A stretch of 64,000 nt of DNA from Zoogloea dura (lineage in GTDB: Bacteria; Pseudomonadota; Gammaproteobacteria; Burkholderiales; Rhodocyclaceae): positions 124,001 through 188,000 of the forward strand of contig NZ_JABBGA010000002.1 in NCBI RefSeq assembly GCF_012927165.1. The letters run 5' to 3'. Positions 37,635 to 48,504 of this stretch are shown here, piece after piece. The position numbers and the translations under genes were made by a program. Below the pieces are notes generated by a model that saw only the letters and a program-made list of their open reading frames with translations, had not been told where the DNA came from and ran no database searches. Within the stretch, counting starts at the first letter, position 1; every line of letters begins with the position of its first letter.

Positions 37635-40600
37635 ATGGCACTCCAATCCGCTCTCGCGCTCAGCCCCCGCCATTGGCCTCTGCGGATGAAGCTGGCACTG
37701 TGCGCCATGCTGACCGTCGCTCTCGGTGTGGGCCTGCTGTCAGCCTACGTGGTCAACGGGTTACGCCAGGACTTCGAACACGTGGTGGCAGCAGAGCAGG
37801 CCACCACGGCTGACTTCGTCGCACGGACCATTGATCGCGAGCTGAACCTGCGCACGGATCTCCTGCAGAGCATCAGCCCGCGGGTCAGCCAGCTGCTCCG
37901 CGGCGACCCTCGCCAGTTGCAGGCCTATCTTGCCGACAGGCTGTTGACGCAAAAGATCTTCAGTCGAGACATCTATGTGCTGTCAAAAACGGGGGTCCGG
38001 ATCGCCGAGGCCCCGGTGCGCGGCACGATCGGCACCCGCTACCTGGACTCGACCTACTTCCAGGAGGTCATGGCCACCGGCAAAGCGGTGGTCAAGCCGT
38101 TGCTGGGCCGCTTCTCGCACCAGCCCGCGCTCGTGGTGGCGGTTCCGCTGTACGCGGCAGACGGCTCCATCGCTGGCGTCCTCTGCGGCTCGGAATTGAT
38201 CTCCAGCGGCAGCCCCTTCCATTTCGCAGGCATCGCACGCAACGGAGAATCGGGCGGATTCCACATCCTGTCGCTCAAGGAACGGCTCTTCGTCACCAGC
38301 ACCGACGCCACGCGCATCCTCTCGCCGTTTCCGGCGCCGGGGATCAACCCGCTTTTCGACAAGCGGCTGCAGGGCTATCTGGGCCCCGGCGTGATCGTCA
38401 ATTCGCGGGGCCAGGAGAATCTCAGCGTTGCCGCCCGGACCAGCGCCACCGACTGGCTCGTCGTCGCCTACCTGCCCACCGCCGAAGCCTTCCTGCCCAT
38501 CCGCGGTGTGGGCACCCGCATCTATTCCGGCGCGCTGCTGGTTGCGCTGCTGGCCGGCCTATCGTTCTGGTTGCTGGTACGCCGGGAGCTGCAACCGCTG
38601 GAAGCAGCCGCCCGCCAGCTCGGGGAGTCGGGATCCAGCAAGGACACGGAAGCGCCACTCTCCGTCCGTGGAAGCATCGAGATCCGCCAGCTGCTGAGCA
38701 ACTTCAACGGCATGCAGCAACGCCTGCAGGAACAGAATGCCCTCATCCGGCACGAGCAGGCGCAGCTGGAAGCCACTGTCGAGCAGTGCCGGGAGATCGA
38801 AGCCGCCCTGCTCGACCGCGATTTCAAGCTGAGCGCCATCATCAACCACTCGCCTGCGGCCCTGTCGCTCAAACACACCGACGGCCGCTATGCCCTGGCC
38901 AATCCCAATCTGCAGCGCATCCACCACCTCGACGAAGCCGAGATCATCGGCAAGACCGATTTCGACCTGTACCCCGAAGACAGCGCCCGCCAGTTCCGGA
39001 CCAACGATGCCCTGGTGCTTGGCAGCATGACCCGCCATTCCATCGAAGAGCGCCTGCTGGTGGACGGCGAGCCACGCATTTTCATGGCCCACATGTTCCC
39101 GGTGGTCGATGCCAGCGGCGAGGCCCGCTTCATCTGCCGCATCGCCCTCGACATCACCGCCCGCAAGCAGGCCGAGGCCGCCTTGCTGCAGCTCAACCAG
39201 GAGCTGGAAAGCAAGGTTGAAGCGCGCTCCCGGAAGATCGCCGATCTGCACAGTCTGCTCAATGAAGTGCTCGAAGCCCTGCCCTTCGGTGTCGTGGTGT
39301 ATGACGAAAACCGGAAGCTCGTCCTGCGCAACCACCTGTTTGCCGAGATGCTGGATTACCCGCCGGAGTTGTTCCAACAGGCAGACCTGGGCTTCTCCGA
39401 CCTTGTCCGCATCAATGCCGAGCGGGGTGACTACCCCGGCCAGACCTTCCAGGAAGCCTTGTCCGGCTTCATCCACATGATGGAGGGCCGGCAGACCCAC
39501 GCCTTCGAACGCTGCCAGTCCAACGGCACCCACCTGGAAATAAAGGGCCAGCCCATCTCTGCCGGATGGACCCTGCTGACCTATACCGACATCACGGCGC
39601 ACAAGCTTGCCGAACACGCAATCGAGGAAGCCAAGGCCGCCGCCGAGGCCACCAGCCGGGCAAAGAGCGCCTTCCTGGCCAACATGAGCCATGAGATCCG
39701 CACACCGATGAACGGCATTCTCGGCATGACCCACCTGCTGCGCCGCCATGACGACCTGACCCCGCGGCAGGCCGGCCTGCTCGACAAGATCATGGTCTCG
39801 GCCAAGCACCTGCTGGGCATCGTCAACGACATCCTCGACCTGTCGAAGATCGAGGCCGACAAGCTGACCCTCGAGGACACCGACTTCGTGCTGGCCGAGG
39901 TGGTGCAGAGCAGCCTTGCGGTGATCGGCGAGAGCATCGCCGCCAAAGGCCTGGAAGTCCGCATCGATCTGACCGGGGTGCCGTCGTCCTTGCGCGGTGA
40001 TCCGACCCGGCTGTCCCAGGTCTTCGTCAATTACCTGGCAAATGCCGTCAAATTCACCGAGCACGGCAGGATATCGCTGAGCGGCAGCGTGCTCGACGAA
40101 CAAGCGGACCGGTATCTGCTGCGCTTCGCCGTCAGTGACACCGGCATCGGCATGACCGAGGCGCAGCGGATGCGGCTGTTTGAAGCCTTCGAGCAGGCCG
40201 ACAGTTCCACGACCCGGAAATACGGCGGAACCGGGCTGGGCCTGGCGATTGCCCGCCGGATTGTCGGCCTGATGGGCGGCACGGTCGGCGTGGAGAGCGT
40301 GCCGGGCCGCGGCAGCTGCTTCTGGATGACGGCCTGGCTGGGCAAGGGGCAGCACGAGATCGCTGAAGACACCATCGGTTGGCCCGCCGAGGATGCCGAA
40401 ACGCGGCTGCAGCAGCGGCATGGCGGCAAGCGCATCCTGCTTGCCGAGGACGAGCCGATCAACCAGGAGGTGGCGCTGATGTTCCTGCGGGATGCGGGGC
40501 TCGCACCCGATCTGGCCCGCAACGGTCGCGAGGCCGTCCGCCTGGCGCAGGAGAACGCTTACGCCCTGATCCTGATGGACGTGCAGATGCCGGAGATGGA

Positions 40601-40808
40601 TGGCCTGGAGGCCACCGCAACCATCAGGAGATTGCCCGCTTATGCCGCCGTGCCCATCCTGTCGATGACCGCCAATGCCTTTGTTGAAGACCGGAACAAG
40701 TGCCTGGCGGCGGGCATGGATGACTTCATCGCCAAGCCCGTCGATCCCGATGCGCTGTTCGCGACGATCCTGGGCTGGCTGGAAAAGCCGGCAGCCCCCC
40801 GCAGCTGA
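37635..40808 (+). CDS. Hybrid sensor histidine kinase with receiver domain
   Basis: 1057 residues. Membrane helix 1 at about 18-42, a large periplasmic double-Cache-like sensor (45-295), membrane helix 2 at about 297-316 ([19 protein letters not shown]), a HAMP-like linker, two PAS domains (about 395-515 and 545-660). The HisKA domain has His686 ([16 protein letters not shown]), the ATPase has the N box ([13 protein letters not shown]) and G boxes ([16 protein letters not shown]), and the receiver has Asp982 ([13 protein letters not shown]). No separate output regulator or Hpt domain is adjacent. Divergent from the quinoprotein module, so it could sense its substrate. Confidence 0.92.
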   Translation: MALQSALALSPRHWPLRMKLALCAMLTVALGVGLLSAYVVNGLRQDFEHVVAAEQATTADFVARTIDRELNLRTDLLQSISPRVSQLLRGDPRQLQAYLADRLLTQKIFSRDIYVLSKTGVRIAEAPVRGTIGTRYLDSTYFQEVMATGKAVVKPLLGRFSHQPALVVAVPLYAADGSIAGVLCGSELISSGSPFHFAGIARNGESGGFHILSLKERLFVTSTDATRILSPFPAPGINPLFDKRLQGYLGPGVIVNSRGQENLSVAARTSATDWLVVAYLPTAEAFLPIRGVGTRIYSGALLVALLAGLSFWLLVRRELQPLEAAARQLGESGSSKDTEAPLSVRGSIEIRQLLSNFNGMQQRLQEQNALIRHEQAQLEATVEQCREIEAALLDRDFKLSAIINHSPAALSLKHTDGRYALANPNLQRIHHLDEAEIIGKTDFDLYPEDSARQFRTNDALVLGSMTRHSIEERLLVDGEPRIFMAHMFPVVDASGEARFICRIALDITARKQAEAALLQLNQELESKVEARSRKIADLHSLLNEVLEALPFGVVVYDENRKLVLRNHLFAEMLDYPPELFQQADLGFSDLVRINAERGDYPGQTFQEALSGFIHMMEGRQTHAFERCQSNGTHLEIKGQPISAGWTLLTYTDITAHKLAEHAIEEAKAAAEATSRAKSAFLANMSHEIRTPMNGILGMTHLLRRHDDLTPRQAGLLDKIMVSAKHLLGIVNDILDLSKIEADKLTLEDTDFVLAEVVQSSLAVIGESIAAKGLEVRIDLTGVPSSLRGDPTRLSQVFVNYLANAVKFTEHGRISLSGSVLDEQADRYLLRFAVSDTGIGMTEAQRMRLFEAFEQADSSTTRKYGGTGLGLAIARRIVGLMGGTVGVESVPGRGSCFWMTAWLGKGQHEIAEDTIGWPAEDAETRLQQRHGGKRILLAEDEPINQEVALMFLRDAGLAPDLARNGREAVRLAQENAYALILMDVQMPEMDGLEATATIRRLPAYAAVPILSMTANAFVEDRNKCLAAGMDDFIAKPVDPDALFATILGWLEKPAAPRS

Positions 40809-40813
40809 CGGAC

Positions 40814-42958
40814 TCAGCGGGCCGCCGCGACCCCGCGGTGCAGCCCCCGGCCCACCTGCCTGAGCGCCGATGCCGGCTGTGGCGCCTCACCAAAGGCAGC
40901 AGGCAGCTTGAACACGGCCACGGACTCGACCAAGCCACGGGCCTGGGCCTCCAGGCTCTCTGCGGCGGCTGCGGCCTCCTCCACCAGGGCGGCGTTCTGC
41001 TGGGTGACCTGGTCCATCCTGGCCATCGCGACACTGACCTGGCTGATGCCAAGACTCTGTTCCTGGCTCGCGCTGCTGATCTCGGTCACCAGGCCCGCCA
41101 CCTGGCGGAAGGCATCCACCACCTGCTCCATCGCGGTGCCCGCCTCGTTGGCGAGCCCGGCCCCGCCCGCCACCTTCTGCCCCGAGATCACGATCAGCTC
41201 CTTGATCTCGCGGGCCGCCAGCGCACTGCGCTGGGCCAGCTGCCGCACCTCGTTGGCCACCACCGCAAAACCCCGGCCCTGCTCCCCGGCGCGCGCTGCC
41301 TCCACCGCGGCATTCAGCGCCAGGATGTTGGTCTGGAAGGCAATGCCATCGATCACCCCGATGATGTCGGAAATCTGGCGCGAACTGTCCTGGATGTCCG
41401 CCATGGTGTCCACGACACGCTTGACCGCCTGGCCTCCCTGATTGACCACGGCAAAGGAGTGGTCGGCAAGGGTGTTGGCCCGCTGGGCGTTGTCGGCGTT
41501 CTGCCTCACCGTGGCGTTCAGCTCCTCCATGGAGCTGGCGGTTTCCTCCAGGCTGCTGGCCTGCTCCTCGGTCCGGCGGGACAGGTCGGCGTTGCCCGAA
41601 GCGATCTCCCGGGCGGCCATGTCGATCGATCGGGCCGTCCCCTGCAGGCTCGCCACCAGTTCCTGCAATCGGCTCACCGTTGCGTTGGCGTCGTTCTTGA
41701 GCTGTGCAAAGGTGCCCTCGAAACTGCCGTCGATCCGCTGGGTCAGATCACCCCGGGCGAGCGCCTCGAGGATGCGGGTGACGCCGGCCAGGCCGGTATC
41801 GCTGGACTCCATCAGCCGGTTCAGGCCCAGCACCATGCCCCGGAAGGCGTGCTGGAAGGCGTCCGCATCGCCGCGGGCAGTGAAGTTGCCAGCGGCGGCC
41901 TCGTCCACCAGGGTCTGGATCTGGGCATTGATGGCGTGCAGGCTGGCCTTCACGTCGTCGATCGCCCGGGTGACCTGCTCCTGCTGGCCCGGCAGCCTGT
42001 CCATGTCCACCGACAGATCACCCACGGCATAGCGCCGGACCACCTCCACCACCTTCACGTTAGTCGCAATATGAGCCTGCACCAGCGTATTGATTGAACG
42101 CGCCATGTCGCCGTACACGCCAGGAAAGCGGCCGGCATCGATCTGCTGGTCCACCATCCCGAGGCCGTGCTGGCGCGCGTTCTCGGCCTGGGCATCAACG
42201 AAGCCCCGGAAGGTATCCACCATGCGCTGCATCGACTGCAGCAGCAGCCCGGTCTCGTCCCGCGCGGAGATGTCGATCTGTCCCGGCAGATTGCCTGCCG
42301 CCACCGCCTGGCTGATGACCACCGCCTGGGCGAGCGGGCGGCTGACGCTGCGGCGGATCAGCCACGCCGCCACGGCCCCGGCCAGCACCATGACCACCGA
42401 GAACGCCCCGACAAGCTGCAGGGCACGGAGCACCGCGGCATCGAAGGCCGCGTGGGCCGCCCGCGTCTCCTCCTGCTGCAGCTTCAGCAGCCTGGCAAAG
42501 GCGGCGCCGATGGGCTTGTCGGCCCCTGCGATGGCCTTGTCGATCTCGGTCACCGTGGCACCGTTGGCCCGCAGCTCCACCACCCGGCCCACCGCGGCCC
42601 GGTACTTCTTCCCGCTGGCCCCGATCTCCCCAAGCGCGTCTTCGGCCTCCAGGGGGAGCACCGCACCGGCGCGATACTCCCCGGCGATGCGGTCGATCTC
42701 GTCCATGCTCGCGGCGAACTTTCCGGGGTAATCCCCACCGCGCAGCACGCTGTTCTTGAAATAGTGGATGGCGTTACCGAGCGCCACCTGCCCACGGTAG
42801 GCAAGGCGCTCCCTGGCGACCATCTGTTCGTCGTACAGGCTGAACTGCTGCCGGAGGCCCGTCAGGTTGTAGAAGGCGGTCACGGCAACAATCATCCCCA
42901 GCAGCAGGACAAATCCGAACCCCAGCGTGAGGCGCTTGCCGATCGTCAAGTTGTTCAA
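40814..42958 (-). CDS. Methyl-accepting chemotaxis protein
   Basis: 714 residues from TTG 42958-42956 ([29 protein letters not shown]), with GGGAG 6 bases upstream. Two membrane helices (about 10-31 and 184-203) bracket a four-helix-bundle sensor. A long HAMP-containing linker follows (about 205-450, with repeated [21 protein letters not shown]-type helices), then the signalling hairpin [37 protein letters not shown]. No C-terminal NWETF tail is present. It converges on the hybrid kinase with a 5-base gap. Confidence 0.92.
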   Translation of the reverse strand: MNNLTIGKRLTLGFGFVLLLGMIVAVTAFYNLTGLRQQFSLYDEQMVARERLAYRGQVALGNAIHYFKNSVLRGGDYPGKFAASMDEIDRIAGEYRAGAVLPLEAEDALGEIGASGKKYRAAVGRVVELRANGATVTEIDKAIAGADKPIGAAFARLLKLQQEETRAAHAAFDAAVLRALQLVGAFSVVMVLAGAVAAWLIRRSVSRPLAQAVVISQAVAAGNLPGQIDISARDETGLLLQSMQRMVDTFRGFVDAQAENARQHGLGMVDQQIDAGRFPGVYGDMARSINTLVQAHIATNVKVVEVVRRYAVGDLSVDMDRLPGQQEQVTRAIDDVKASLHAINAQIQTLVDEAAAGNFTARGDADAFQHAFRGMVLGLNRLMESSDTGLAGVTRILEALARGDLTQRIDGSFEGTFAQLKNDANATVSRLQELVASLQGTARSIDMAAREIASGNADLSRRTEEQASSLEETASSMEELNATVRQNADNAQRANTLADHSFAVVNQGGQAVKRVVDTMADIQDSSRQISDIIGVIDGIAFQTNILALNAAVEAARAGEQGRGFAVVANEVRQLAQRSALAAREIKELIVISGQKVAGGAGLANEAGTAMEQVVDAFRQVAGLVTEISSASQEQSLGISQVSVAMARMDQVTQQNAALVEEAAAAAESLEAQARGLVESVAVFKLPAAFGEAPQPASALRQVGRGLHRGVAAAR

Positions 42959-42977
42959 GTTTCACTCCCTCGATCAA

Positions 42978-43022
42978 GCCCGCACAGCCTGGGCCTCCAC
43001 CCGGAGCCCAGGCTGTGCGGGC
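42978..43022. repeat. Long perfect hairpin in the chemoreceptor leader
   Basis: GCCCGCACAGCCTGGG (42978-42993) pairs perfectly with CCCAGGCTGTGCGGGC (43007-43022). After one bulged C, CTCC pairs with GGAG around an ACCC loop, giving about 20 bp in 45 bases. In the chemoreceptor mRNA it would end roughly 10 bases upstream of the ribosome site. No T-run follows on either strand. Confidence 0.9.
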
Positions 43023-43106
43023 CGTTGTCAGACAGGCGTTCACGGCAGCAAGGCGGGTCCTCTTGACCTCTGCACATCGACAGCCTTTCAGGAAAGCATC
43101 TTTTTG

Positions 43107-43136
43107 TTGAATTTAAATTAATTTTCAACGTAATAT
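43107..43136 (+). promoter_or_regulatory. Promoter of the flavin reductase-hydrolase genes
   Basis: TTGAAT (43107-43112), 18-base spacer, TAATAT (43131-43136), in an AT-rich island. The spacer includes an inverted repeat GTTGAA (43106-43111) / TTCAAC (43124-43129), a candidate operator overlapping the -35 box. Confidence 0.65.
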
Positions 43137-43170
43137 CAATTTACGCACCACACCAACGCCGGGAGAGCCC

Positions 43171-43785
43171 ATGAACTTCGACCCCAAGAACCTGCCCCCC
43201 ATGGAGTACTACCAGCTGATGATCGGCGCCATCATCCCGCGCCCCATCGCCTGGATCAGCACCCTCAGCAGCGACGGCATCACCAATCTCGCGCCCTACT
43301 CCTTCTTCACCGTTGCAAGCGTGGTCCCGCCCGTGCTGGCCGTCACCCACGTCAATCCCCGCGACCAGCGCAAGGAAAAGGACACCCTGCGCAACCTGCG
43401 GGAAACCGGCGAATGCGTGGTCAATATCGTCGACCAGGCCCACGCCGAGATCATGAACGCCACCTGCGCCAACTACCCAGCCGAGGTGAGCGAGTTCGAT
43501 GCGCTGGGGGTCGGCCAGGTGCCGAGCCACCGGGTCAGGCCGCCGTCGGTGGCGGGCGTCCCGGCGCGCTTCGAGTGCACCCTGCGCGACATTCTGTCGA
43601 TCGGCGGCGGCCCCCAGGGCGGCCACCTCATGCTGCTCGACGTGATCCACATCGACATCCGCGACGACACCCTCGAAAACGGCCTGCTGCTGCCGGAAAG
43701 GGTCAACGCCGTCGGCAAGCTCGGGGCCGATGACTACAGCACCATCCACGAACGCTTTGCCTACGCCCGGCCCGTCATCAAGTAA
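43171..43785 (+). CDS. Flavin reductase-like (FMN-binding split-barrel) protein
   Basis: 204 residues. The split-barrel FMN-binding fold is shown by [38 protein letters not shown] and [18 protein letters not shown], the DIM6/NTAB group of flavin reductases. It probably uses FMN to reduce small molecules or supply reduced flavin to an oxygenase. Fifty bases before an alpha/beta hydrolase and likely co-transcribed from the promoter at 43107. No oxygenase component is found nearby. Confidence 0.85.
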   Translation: MNFDPKNLPPMEYYQLMIGAIIPRPIAWISTLSSDGITNLAPYSFFTVASVVPPVLAVTHVNPRDQRKEKDTLRNLRETGECVVNIVDQAHAEIMNATCANYPAEVSEFDALGVGQVPSHRVRPPSVAGVPARFECTLRDILSIGGGPQGGHLMLLDVIHIDIRDDTLENGLLLPERVNAVGKLGADDYSTIHERFAYARPVIK

Positions 43786-43834
43786 GCCCGGCTCCCGATC
43801 CACCGCCCCTCACACATCGAACGGACTCCCCACC

Positions 43835-44710
43835 ATGACGACCACCGTGACCACCGAGCCGCTGAGCGAAGCGCAGACGAGCCGCTTCGTCCGCATCCAG
43901 GAAGGCGACCTGAACCTGCAACTGCATTACAACGATGCCGGCGAGGGCCGCGAAACCGTGGTCATGCTCCACGGCTCCGGCCCCGGCGCCAGCGGCTGGG
44001 CCAACTTCAACCGCAACGTGGAACCCCTGGTGGCCGCCGGCTACCGGGTGATCCTGATGGACTGCCCGGGCTGGAGCAAGAGCGACCCCATCGTCTGCAC
44101 CGGGTCCCGCTCGGAGCTCAATGCCCGCGCACTCAAGGGCCTGATCGACGCGCTGGCACTCGAACGGGTGCACATCATCGGCAACTCCATGGGCGGCCAC
44201 AGCGCCGTGGCCTTCGCCCTGGCCTACCCGGAACGTGTCGGCAAGCTGATCCTGATGGGCGGCGGCACCGGCGGCCCGAGCCAGTTCGTGCCGATGCCCA
44301 CCGAGGGCATCAAGCTGCTCGACGGGCTGTATCGCGAACCCACCATCGAGAACCTCAAGAAGATGATGGCGGTCTTCGTGTTCGACCCGAGCAGCCTGAC
44401 CGAGGCGCTTTTCCAGGCACGCCTGGAAAACATGCTGGCCCGCCGCGACCACCTGGAGAACTTCGTCAAGAGCCAGCAGGCCAACCCGCGGCAGTTCCCC
44501 GACCAGAGCCCGCGCCTGGGCGAGATCACCGCCCCGGCCCTGGTCATCTGGGGGCGCGACGACCGCTTCGTACCGCTGGATGGCAGCCTGCGCCTGATCT
44601 GGGGCATGCCCAACGCCGAACTGCACGTATTCAACCGCTGCGGCCACTGGGCCCAATGGGAGCACGCCGACAAGTTCAACCGCATGGTGCTGGACTTCCT
44701 CGCCCACTGA
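43835..44710 (+). CDS. Alpha/beta hydrolase of the meta-cleavage product hydrolase (BphD/MhpC) type
   Basis: 291 residues from ATG 43835. The oxyanion segment is [22 protein letters not shown], the nucleophile elbow [14 protein letters not shown], the Asp in [11 protein letters not shown] and the His in [15 protein letters not shown]. These are the hallmarks of C-C bond hydrolases that cleave ring-fission products of aromatic compounds. No extradiol dioxygenase or hydratase is near, so the physiological substrate is unknown. Confidence 0.85.
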   Translation: MTTTVTTEPLSEAQTSRFVRIQEGDLNLQLHYNDAGEGRETVVMLHGSGPGASGWANFNRNVEPLVAAGYRVILMDCPGWSKSDPIVCTGSRSELNARALKGLIDALALERVHIIGNSMGGHSAVAFALAYPERVGKLILMGGGTGGPSQFVPMPTEGIKLLDGLYREPTIENLKKMMAVFVFDPSSLTEALFQARLENMLARRDHLENFVKSQQANPRQFPDQSPRLGEITAPALVIWGRDDRFVPLDGSLRLIWGMPNAELHVFNRCGHWAQWEHADKFNRMVLDFLAH

Positions 44711-44895
44711 GCGCAGCGCCCGCCCTGAAGGCCAGCAGGCGGGCGGCGTCCAGGCCGGGAGGCGCGGGTCGCCCCACCTTCGGCATGCTTGCGCATCCCC
44801 CGGGGGTCGGGCAGACTCGGCTGCCGCAGCTGCCATCGAGTCCCTGAAACACGGCGGCGGCGCTCCACACCTTCAGCCCCACCCGCGCCTGCCCG

Positions 44896-45423
44896 ATGAT
44901 CCGCTTCTTCCTCGTATTCCTGCTCCTGCTCCCCACCCTCCTGGTGCTGGAGCTGACCGGCCCCGTCCAGCAATGGCTGGTGGTGCCCTGGACGTCGCTG
45001 CTGACCCGCATCTCGGCCTTCCTGCTGGGGGTTTTCGACCCGGGCGTGCTGTCCTACGGCAAGGTCCTCATGGATGCGAAGACCGGCATCGGCGTCTCAG
45101 TGGAAGCCGGCTGCAACGGCATCGAGGCCTGCCTGATCCTGATTGCCGCCATGGCGGCCTACCCGGCGAGCTGGAAGATGAAGCTGTTCGGCCTCCTGGC
45201 CGGCAGCCTGGCCGTGCAGGCGGTGAATGTGCTGCGGGTCGTCTCCCTGTTCTACCTGGCCCGCTGGAACAAGGAATTCTTCGAGTTTGCCCACCTCTAC
45301 CTGTGGCAGGCCCTCATCATGATCGACGTGCTGGTCGTCTGGCTGGTGTGGATCCGCCTGGTGGCCAGGCAGGCATCCGATGATGGCACGCCCCCGTCGG
45401 GCAGCCTGCCGGCGGGAGCCTGA
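44896..45423 (+). CDS. xrtH: Exosortase H (XrtH)
   Basis: 175 residues, mostly hydrophobic with about five membrane segments. The exosortase catalytic residues are Cys73 (VEAGCNGIEACLIL), Arg114 (AVNVLRVVSLFYL) and His133 (EFAHLYLWQ). The EAGCNGIEA form and short length match the exosortase H family, known to be paired with proteins ending in an IPTLxxWG-CTERM signal, which they sort to the cell surface. No such target lies in this window. It starts 185 bases after the hydrolase and 4 bases before its partner gene. Confidence 0.88.
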   Translation: MIRFFLVFLLLLPTLLVLELTGPVQQWLVVPWTSLLTRISAFLLGVFDPGVLSYGKVLMDAKTGIGVSVEAGCNGIEACLILIAAMAAYPASWKMKLFGLLAGSLAVQAVNVLRVVSLFYLARWNKEFFEFAHLYLWQALIMIDVLVVWLVWIRLVARQASDDGTPPSGSLPAGA

Positions 45424-45427
45424 CGCC

Positions 45428-46027
45428 ATGAGCCCGCAATTCAGCGTCATCGGCAGCTTCTTCCTGCGCACCCTGCTGTTCCTCGTCCCGACGCTGGCGC
45501 TGTGGTACGGCGCCCGCGACTGGGTTGTCACGCCGCCGGCCTGGCTGGCCGGCGAGGCGTTGCGCCATCTTTATCCCTCCTGGGTGCTGGGCATGGAGCG
45601 GGACGGTGTCAGCCACGTGCTGGTGACCAATCTGCGCATACTTGCCCAAAACGGGCGGATCGGCGAGCTGGCGCCCGAGATCCGCGCCTTGAGCTATTGC
45701 TACGGCTCGGCGCTGCTGCCCGCCCTGCTGCTGGCCAGCCGGGCCAAGGGGTTGTGGTGGAAGCTGCCCGCCGGCCTGGCCCTGCTGATCCCCTTCCAGG
45801 CCTGGGGCATCAGCTTCGCGTGGCTGTTGCAGGTGGCGGTCCAGTCCGGTCCCCAGGTCGCCCATCAGGCCGGCTTCTCCAGCCTGGGCATCAACCTGGT
45901 GGCGGTCGGCTACCAGTTCGGTTACCTCCTCTTCCCTGCCCTGGCGCCGGTCCTGATCTGGTTTGCCTTCGATCGCAGGCTGGTCGCCACCGTGCTGGTC
46001 GAAGGCAGCCTGTCGGCAAGGCACTGA
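45428..46027 (+). CDS. Exosortase H-associated membrane protein
   Basis: 199 residues with about four hydrophobic segments (near 9-25, 95-110, 113-135, 165-182) and a polar middle stretch (TNLRILAQNGRIGELAPEIRALSYCYG). It starts at ATG 45428, 4 bases after xrtH. I identify it as the partner protein usually encoded beside XrtH, from position, size and topology; its biochemical role is unknown. Confidence 0.7.
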   Translation: MSPQFSVIGSFFLRTLLFLVPTLALWYGARDWVVTPPAWLAGEALRHLYPSWVLGMERDGVSHVLVTNLRILAQNGRIGELAPEIRALSYCYGSALLPALLLASRAKGLWWKLPAGLALLIPFQAWGISFAWLLQVAVQSGPQVAHQAGFSSLGINLVAVGYQFGYLLFPALAPVLIWFAFDRRLVATVLVEGSLSARH

Positions 46028-46197
46028 GCCCATGCGCCGGAGTGCGGCGGGCTTCGCGCGGCCCGCCCGGCGGTTGCTCTCCCCTGCCTCAGCCTCCATA
46101 ATTTTCTGAAAAGCACCGCCACTTGTCGAAGGACAAGGCGTCGGCGGCGCCGCGACACTTATAAAACGGCCTTCTCCAGCCGCCCCAGACAGACGCG

Positions 46198-47286
46198 ATG
46201 ACCCAGAGAGTGATTCCCCTCGCCGACGAACGCCAGTTGCGGCGGCAGCCCACCATCCCGCAGGTGCTGTCAGCCCCGACAGGACAGCTGCTGGACAGCC
46301 GGGGACGGGCCGTGAAGGACTTGCGCATCTCCGTCACCGATCGCTGCAACTTCCGTTGTGTGTACTGCATGCCCAAGTCGGTGTTCGACAAGGATTACGC
46401 CTTCCTGCCCCGCACATCCCTGCTCAGCTTCGAGGAGATCACCCGGCTGGCCCGCCTGTTCGCCGCCCATGGCGTCACCAAGATCCGCCTGACCGGCGGC
46501 GAGCCACTGCTGCGGCGCAATCTCGAGCAGCTGATCGAACAGCTGGTGCGCATCCCCGACATGGAGGTGACCCTCACCACCAACGGCGTGTTGCTGCCAC
46601 GCAAGGCGGCGGCCCTGCGTGACGCCGGCCTGCGCCGCCTGACGGTCAGCCTGGACTCCCTCGACGATGCCACCTTCCGCGTCATGAACGACATGGACGT
46701 GCCCGTTGCCGAAGTGCTGCACGGCATCGAGGCGGCCCGCGCGGCCGGGCTCGGCCCGATCAAGATCAACATGGTGGTCAAGCGCGGCCTCAACGACCAG
46801 GAGATCCTGCCGATGGCCCGCCACTTCCGGGGCAGCGGCCACATCCTGCGCTTCATCGAGTTCATGGACGTGGGCAGTTCGAATGGCTGGCGGATGGACG
46901 ATGTCGTTCCCTCAGGCGAAGTCCTGCAACGCATCCACGCCGAGTTTCCCCTGCAGCCGGTCGATCCCAACTACACCGGCGAAGTGGCCGAGCGCTGGCG
47001 CTACCTGGATGGCCAGGGCGAGATCGGGGTGATCTCGTCGGTCACCCAGGCCTTCTGTTCGAGCTGCACCCGGGCCCGCCTGTCCACCGAGGGCAGCCTG
47101 TACACCTGCCTGTTCGCCCAGAGCGGACATGACCTGCGCTCCCTGCTGCGGGCCGGCCACAGCGATGCGGAAGTCTCCGCCGTGATCGGCCGGATCTGGA
47201 ACAGCCGGGGCGACCGCTACTCGGAGCTCCGCACGGCCGAAACCGCCGCCCTGCCCAAGATCGAGATGTCGTACATCGGCGGCTGA
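46198..47286 (+). CDS. moaA: GTP 3',8-cyclase (molybdenum cofactor synthesis)
   Basis: 362 residues, radical SAM enzyme. The N-terminal cluster site is [14 protein letters not shown] (CxxxCxxC), then TGGEPLLR. The C-terminal cluster site is [22 protein letters not shown], and the chain ends in the required Gly-Gly (SYIGG). It converts GTP to 3',8-cH2GTP, the first step to molybdopterin, together with MoaC, which is not in the window. The upstream 170 bases contain a CTTGTC-GAAG-GACAAG hairpin (46122-46137); I see no convincing Moco riboswitch. Confidence 0.96.
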   Translation: MTQRVIPLADERQLRRQPTIPQVLSAPTGQLLDSRGRAVKDLRISVTDRCNFRCVYCMPKSVFDKDYAFLPRTSLLSFEEITRLARLFAAHGVTKIRLTGGEPLLRRNLEQLIEQLVRIPDMEVTLTTNGVLLPRKAAALRDAGLRRLTVSLDSLDDATFRVMNDMDVPVAEVLHGIEAARAAGLGPIKINMVVKRGLNDQEILPMARHFRGSGHILRFIEFMDVGSSNGWRMDDVVPSGEVLQRIHAEFPLQPVDPNYTGEVAERWRYLDGQGEIGVISSVTQAFCSSCTRARLSTEGSLYTCLFAQSGHDLRSLLRAGHSDAEVSAVIGRIWNSRGDRYSELRTAETAALPKIEMSYIGG

Positions 47287-47466
47287 AGCGCCTGCCCGAC
47301 GGCCGCCCAGCCTGTGACAAGATTCATAATCTGCAGGTGATTTTCTTGGTCGACTACGTCCCCGTCTTCGTTATGGTGCAAAATTTCATGTTGCCAGCGC
47401 CGGAAGGCGGGCACGATAACAATAGAGGCTAGCGCCTCCCCCAACCCTCAGCCCCAAGAGCGGACC

Positions 47467-48378
47467 ATGGACAACAACGTTCCGGAAGGCACCAAACAGG
47501 TCATTGAAGGCCGTGAGCGTGTCTTCTACTCAGGTTACTGGGTCAAGACCTACAAGGTGCCCGAAGACACTCTCCAGGCCAAGCGCCAGCTCATCGGCGC
47601 CCTGACCCGGCGCCTCTTCAACCACGTCGAGCACGGCCTCAACATCCCAGGCAGCCGACTCAACGAGGCACGCAAGAGCTACGAGGAAGAAACCAGCCCC
47701 GAGCGACGCCGGGTCAAGGGGGCAATGCTTGCCGGCGCCCTCTTCAACCGCGCGGCCGACATCTTCACCAAGCTGGTCGAACTGCAGAGCGTGGGCATCG
47801 AAATCCAGTCCGACAACGCTCTCATGCGCGAATGCGGCCGCTGCCTGCAGGAAGCCCTCGGGCTCGGCCGGCTGGTCCTGCACCGCTCCGGCGAAGAAGG
47901 CATCGATGAACTGTGGGGCGAGCCCTTCAAGGCCTTCTCCATCCCTCTCGAAGACTTCTACGAGAGCCGCTACGTCAAAATCGCCATGACGCTGCGGGAC
48001 ATCGACCGGATCGCCGAGACCATCCAGACCACCTTCGAACAATTGCCCTGTTTCACCGGCATCGCCCCGCATGTGCGGGACTTTGCCGATGCCGCCAAGA
48101 TCAAGACCGAAACCCTGCGTACCGATCCGGACATCTTCGACATCTGGACCAGCTTCGTCACCGCCGCCGAGCGCCTGTGCGGCCACTTCAACAGCGACGC
48201 CATGCCGGCCCAGCTGGAGGAGCAGCACCTGGTCGAGGACGGGCGCCTGCTGGTACAGCAAGGTCGCGACCTGGTCAGCTACATCACCCGGGCCCGCACC
48301 CCCATGCCCAAGAGCACCGCCGACTACACCGAGCGCTGCAAGGCCTACGTGGAACGCTGCGCCCGCAGGGCGGGCTGA
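47467..48378 (+). CDS. Unknown helical protein encoded before ppk2
   Basis: 303 residues; I do not recognise the family. No signal peptide or membrane segment is visible. The sequence looks mainly helical and charged (DTLQAKRQLIGALTRRLFNHVEHGLN, ARKSYEEETSPERRRVKGAMLAGALFNRAADIFTKLVELQ). Four scattered cysteines do not form a metal motif. It is followed 126 bases later by ppk2 in the same direction and preceded by a 180-base gap after moaA. A link with polyphosphate is only contextual. Confidence 0.7.
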   Translation: MDNNVPEGTKQVIEGRERVFYSGYWVKTYKVPEDTLQAKRQLIGALTRRLFNHVEHGLNIPGSRLNEARKSYEEETSPERRRVKGAMLAGALFNRAADIFTKLVELQSVGIEIQSDNALMRECGRCLQEALGLGRLVLHRSGEEGIDELWGEPFKAFSIPLEDFYESRYVKIAMTLRDIDRIAETIQTTFEQLPCFTGIAPHVRDFADAAKIKTETLRTDPDIFDIWTSFVTAAERLCGHFNSDAMPAQLEEQHLVEDGRLLVQQGRDLVSYITRARTPMPKSTADYTERCKAYVERCARRAG

Positions 48379-48504
48379 AACCGCTCCCGCAATAACCCTT
48401 TTGCAACCAGGCCCATTGCGGGCGGGGAAGCATCGCCGGAGAATATCGTGTTCAAGGCGGCGCAATGCCGCCAACCCAGTCATACCAAGAAGAGGAAGCT
48501 GGCC

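Noticed and set aside
46028-46197. Possible molybdenum cofactor riboswitch before moaA
   Set aside because: Only a small CTTGTC-GAAG-GACAAG hairpin and GC-rich palindromes are seen; the element is too short for the known class.
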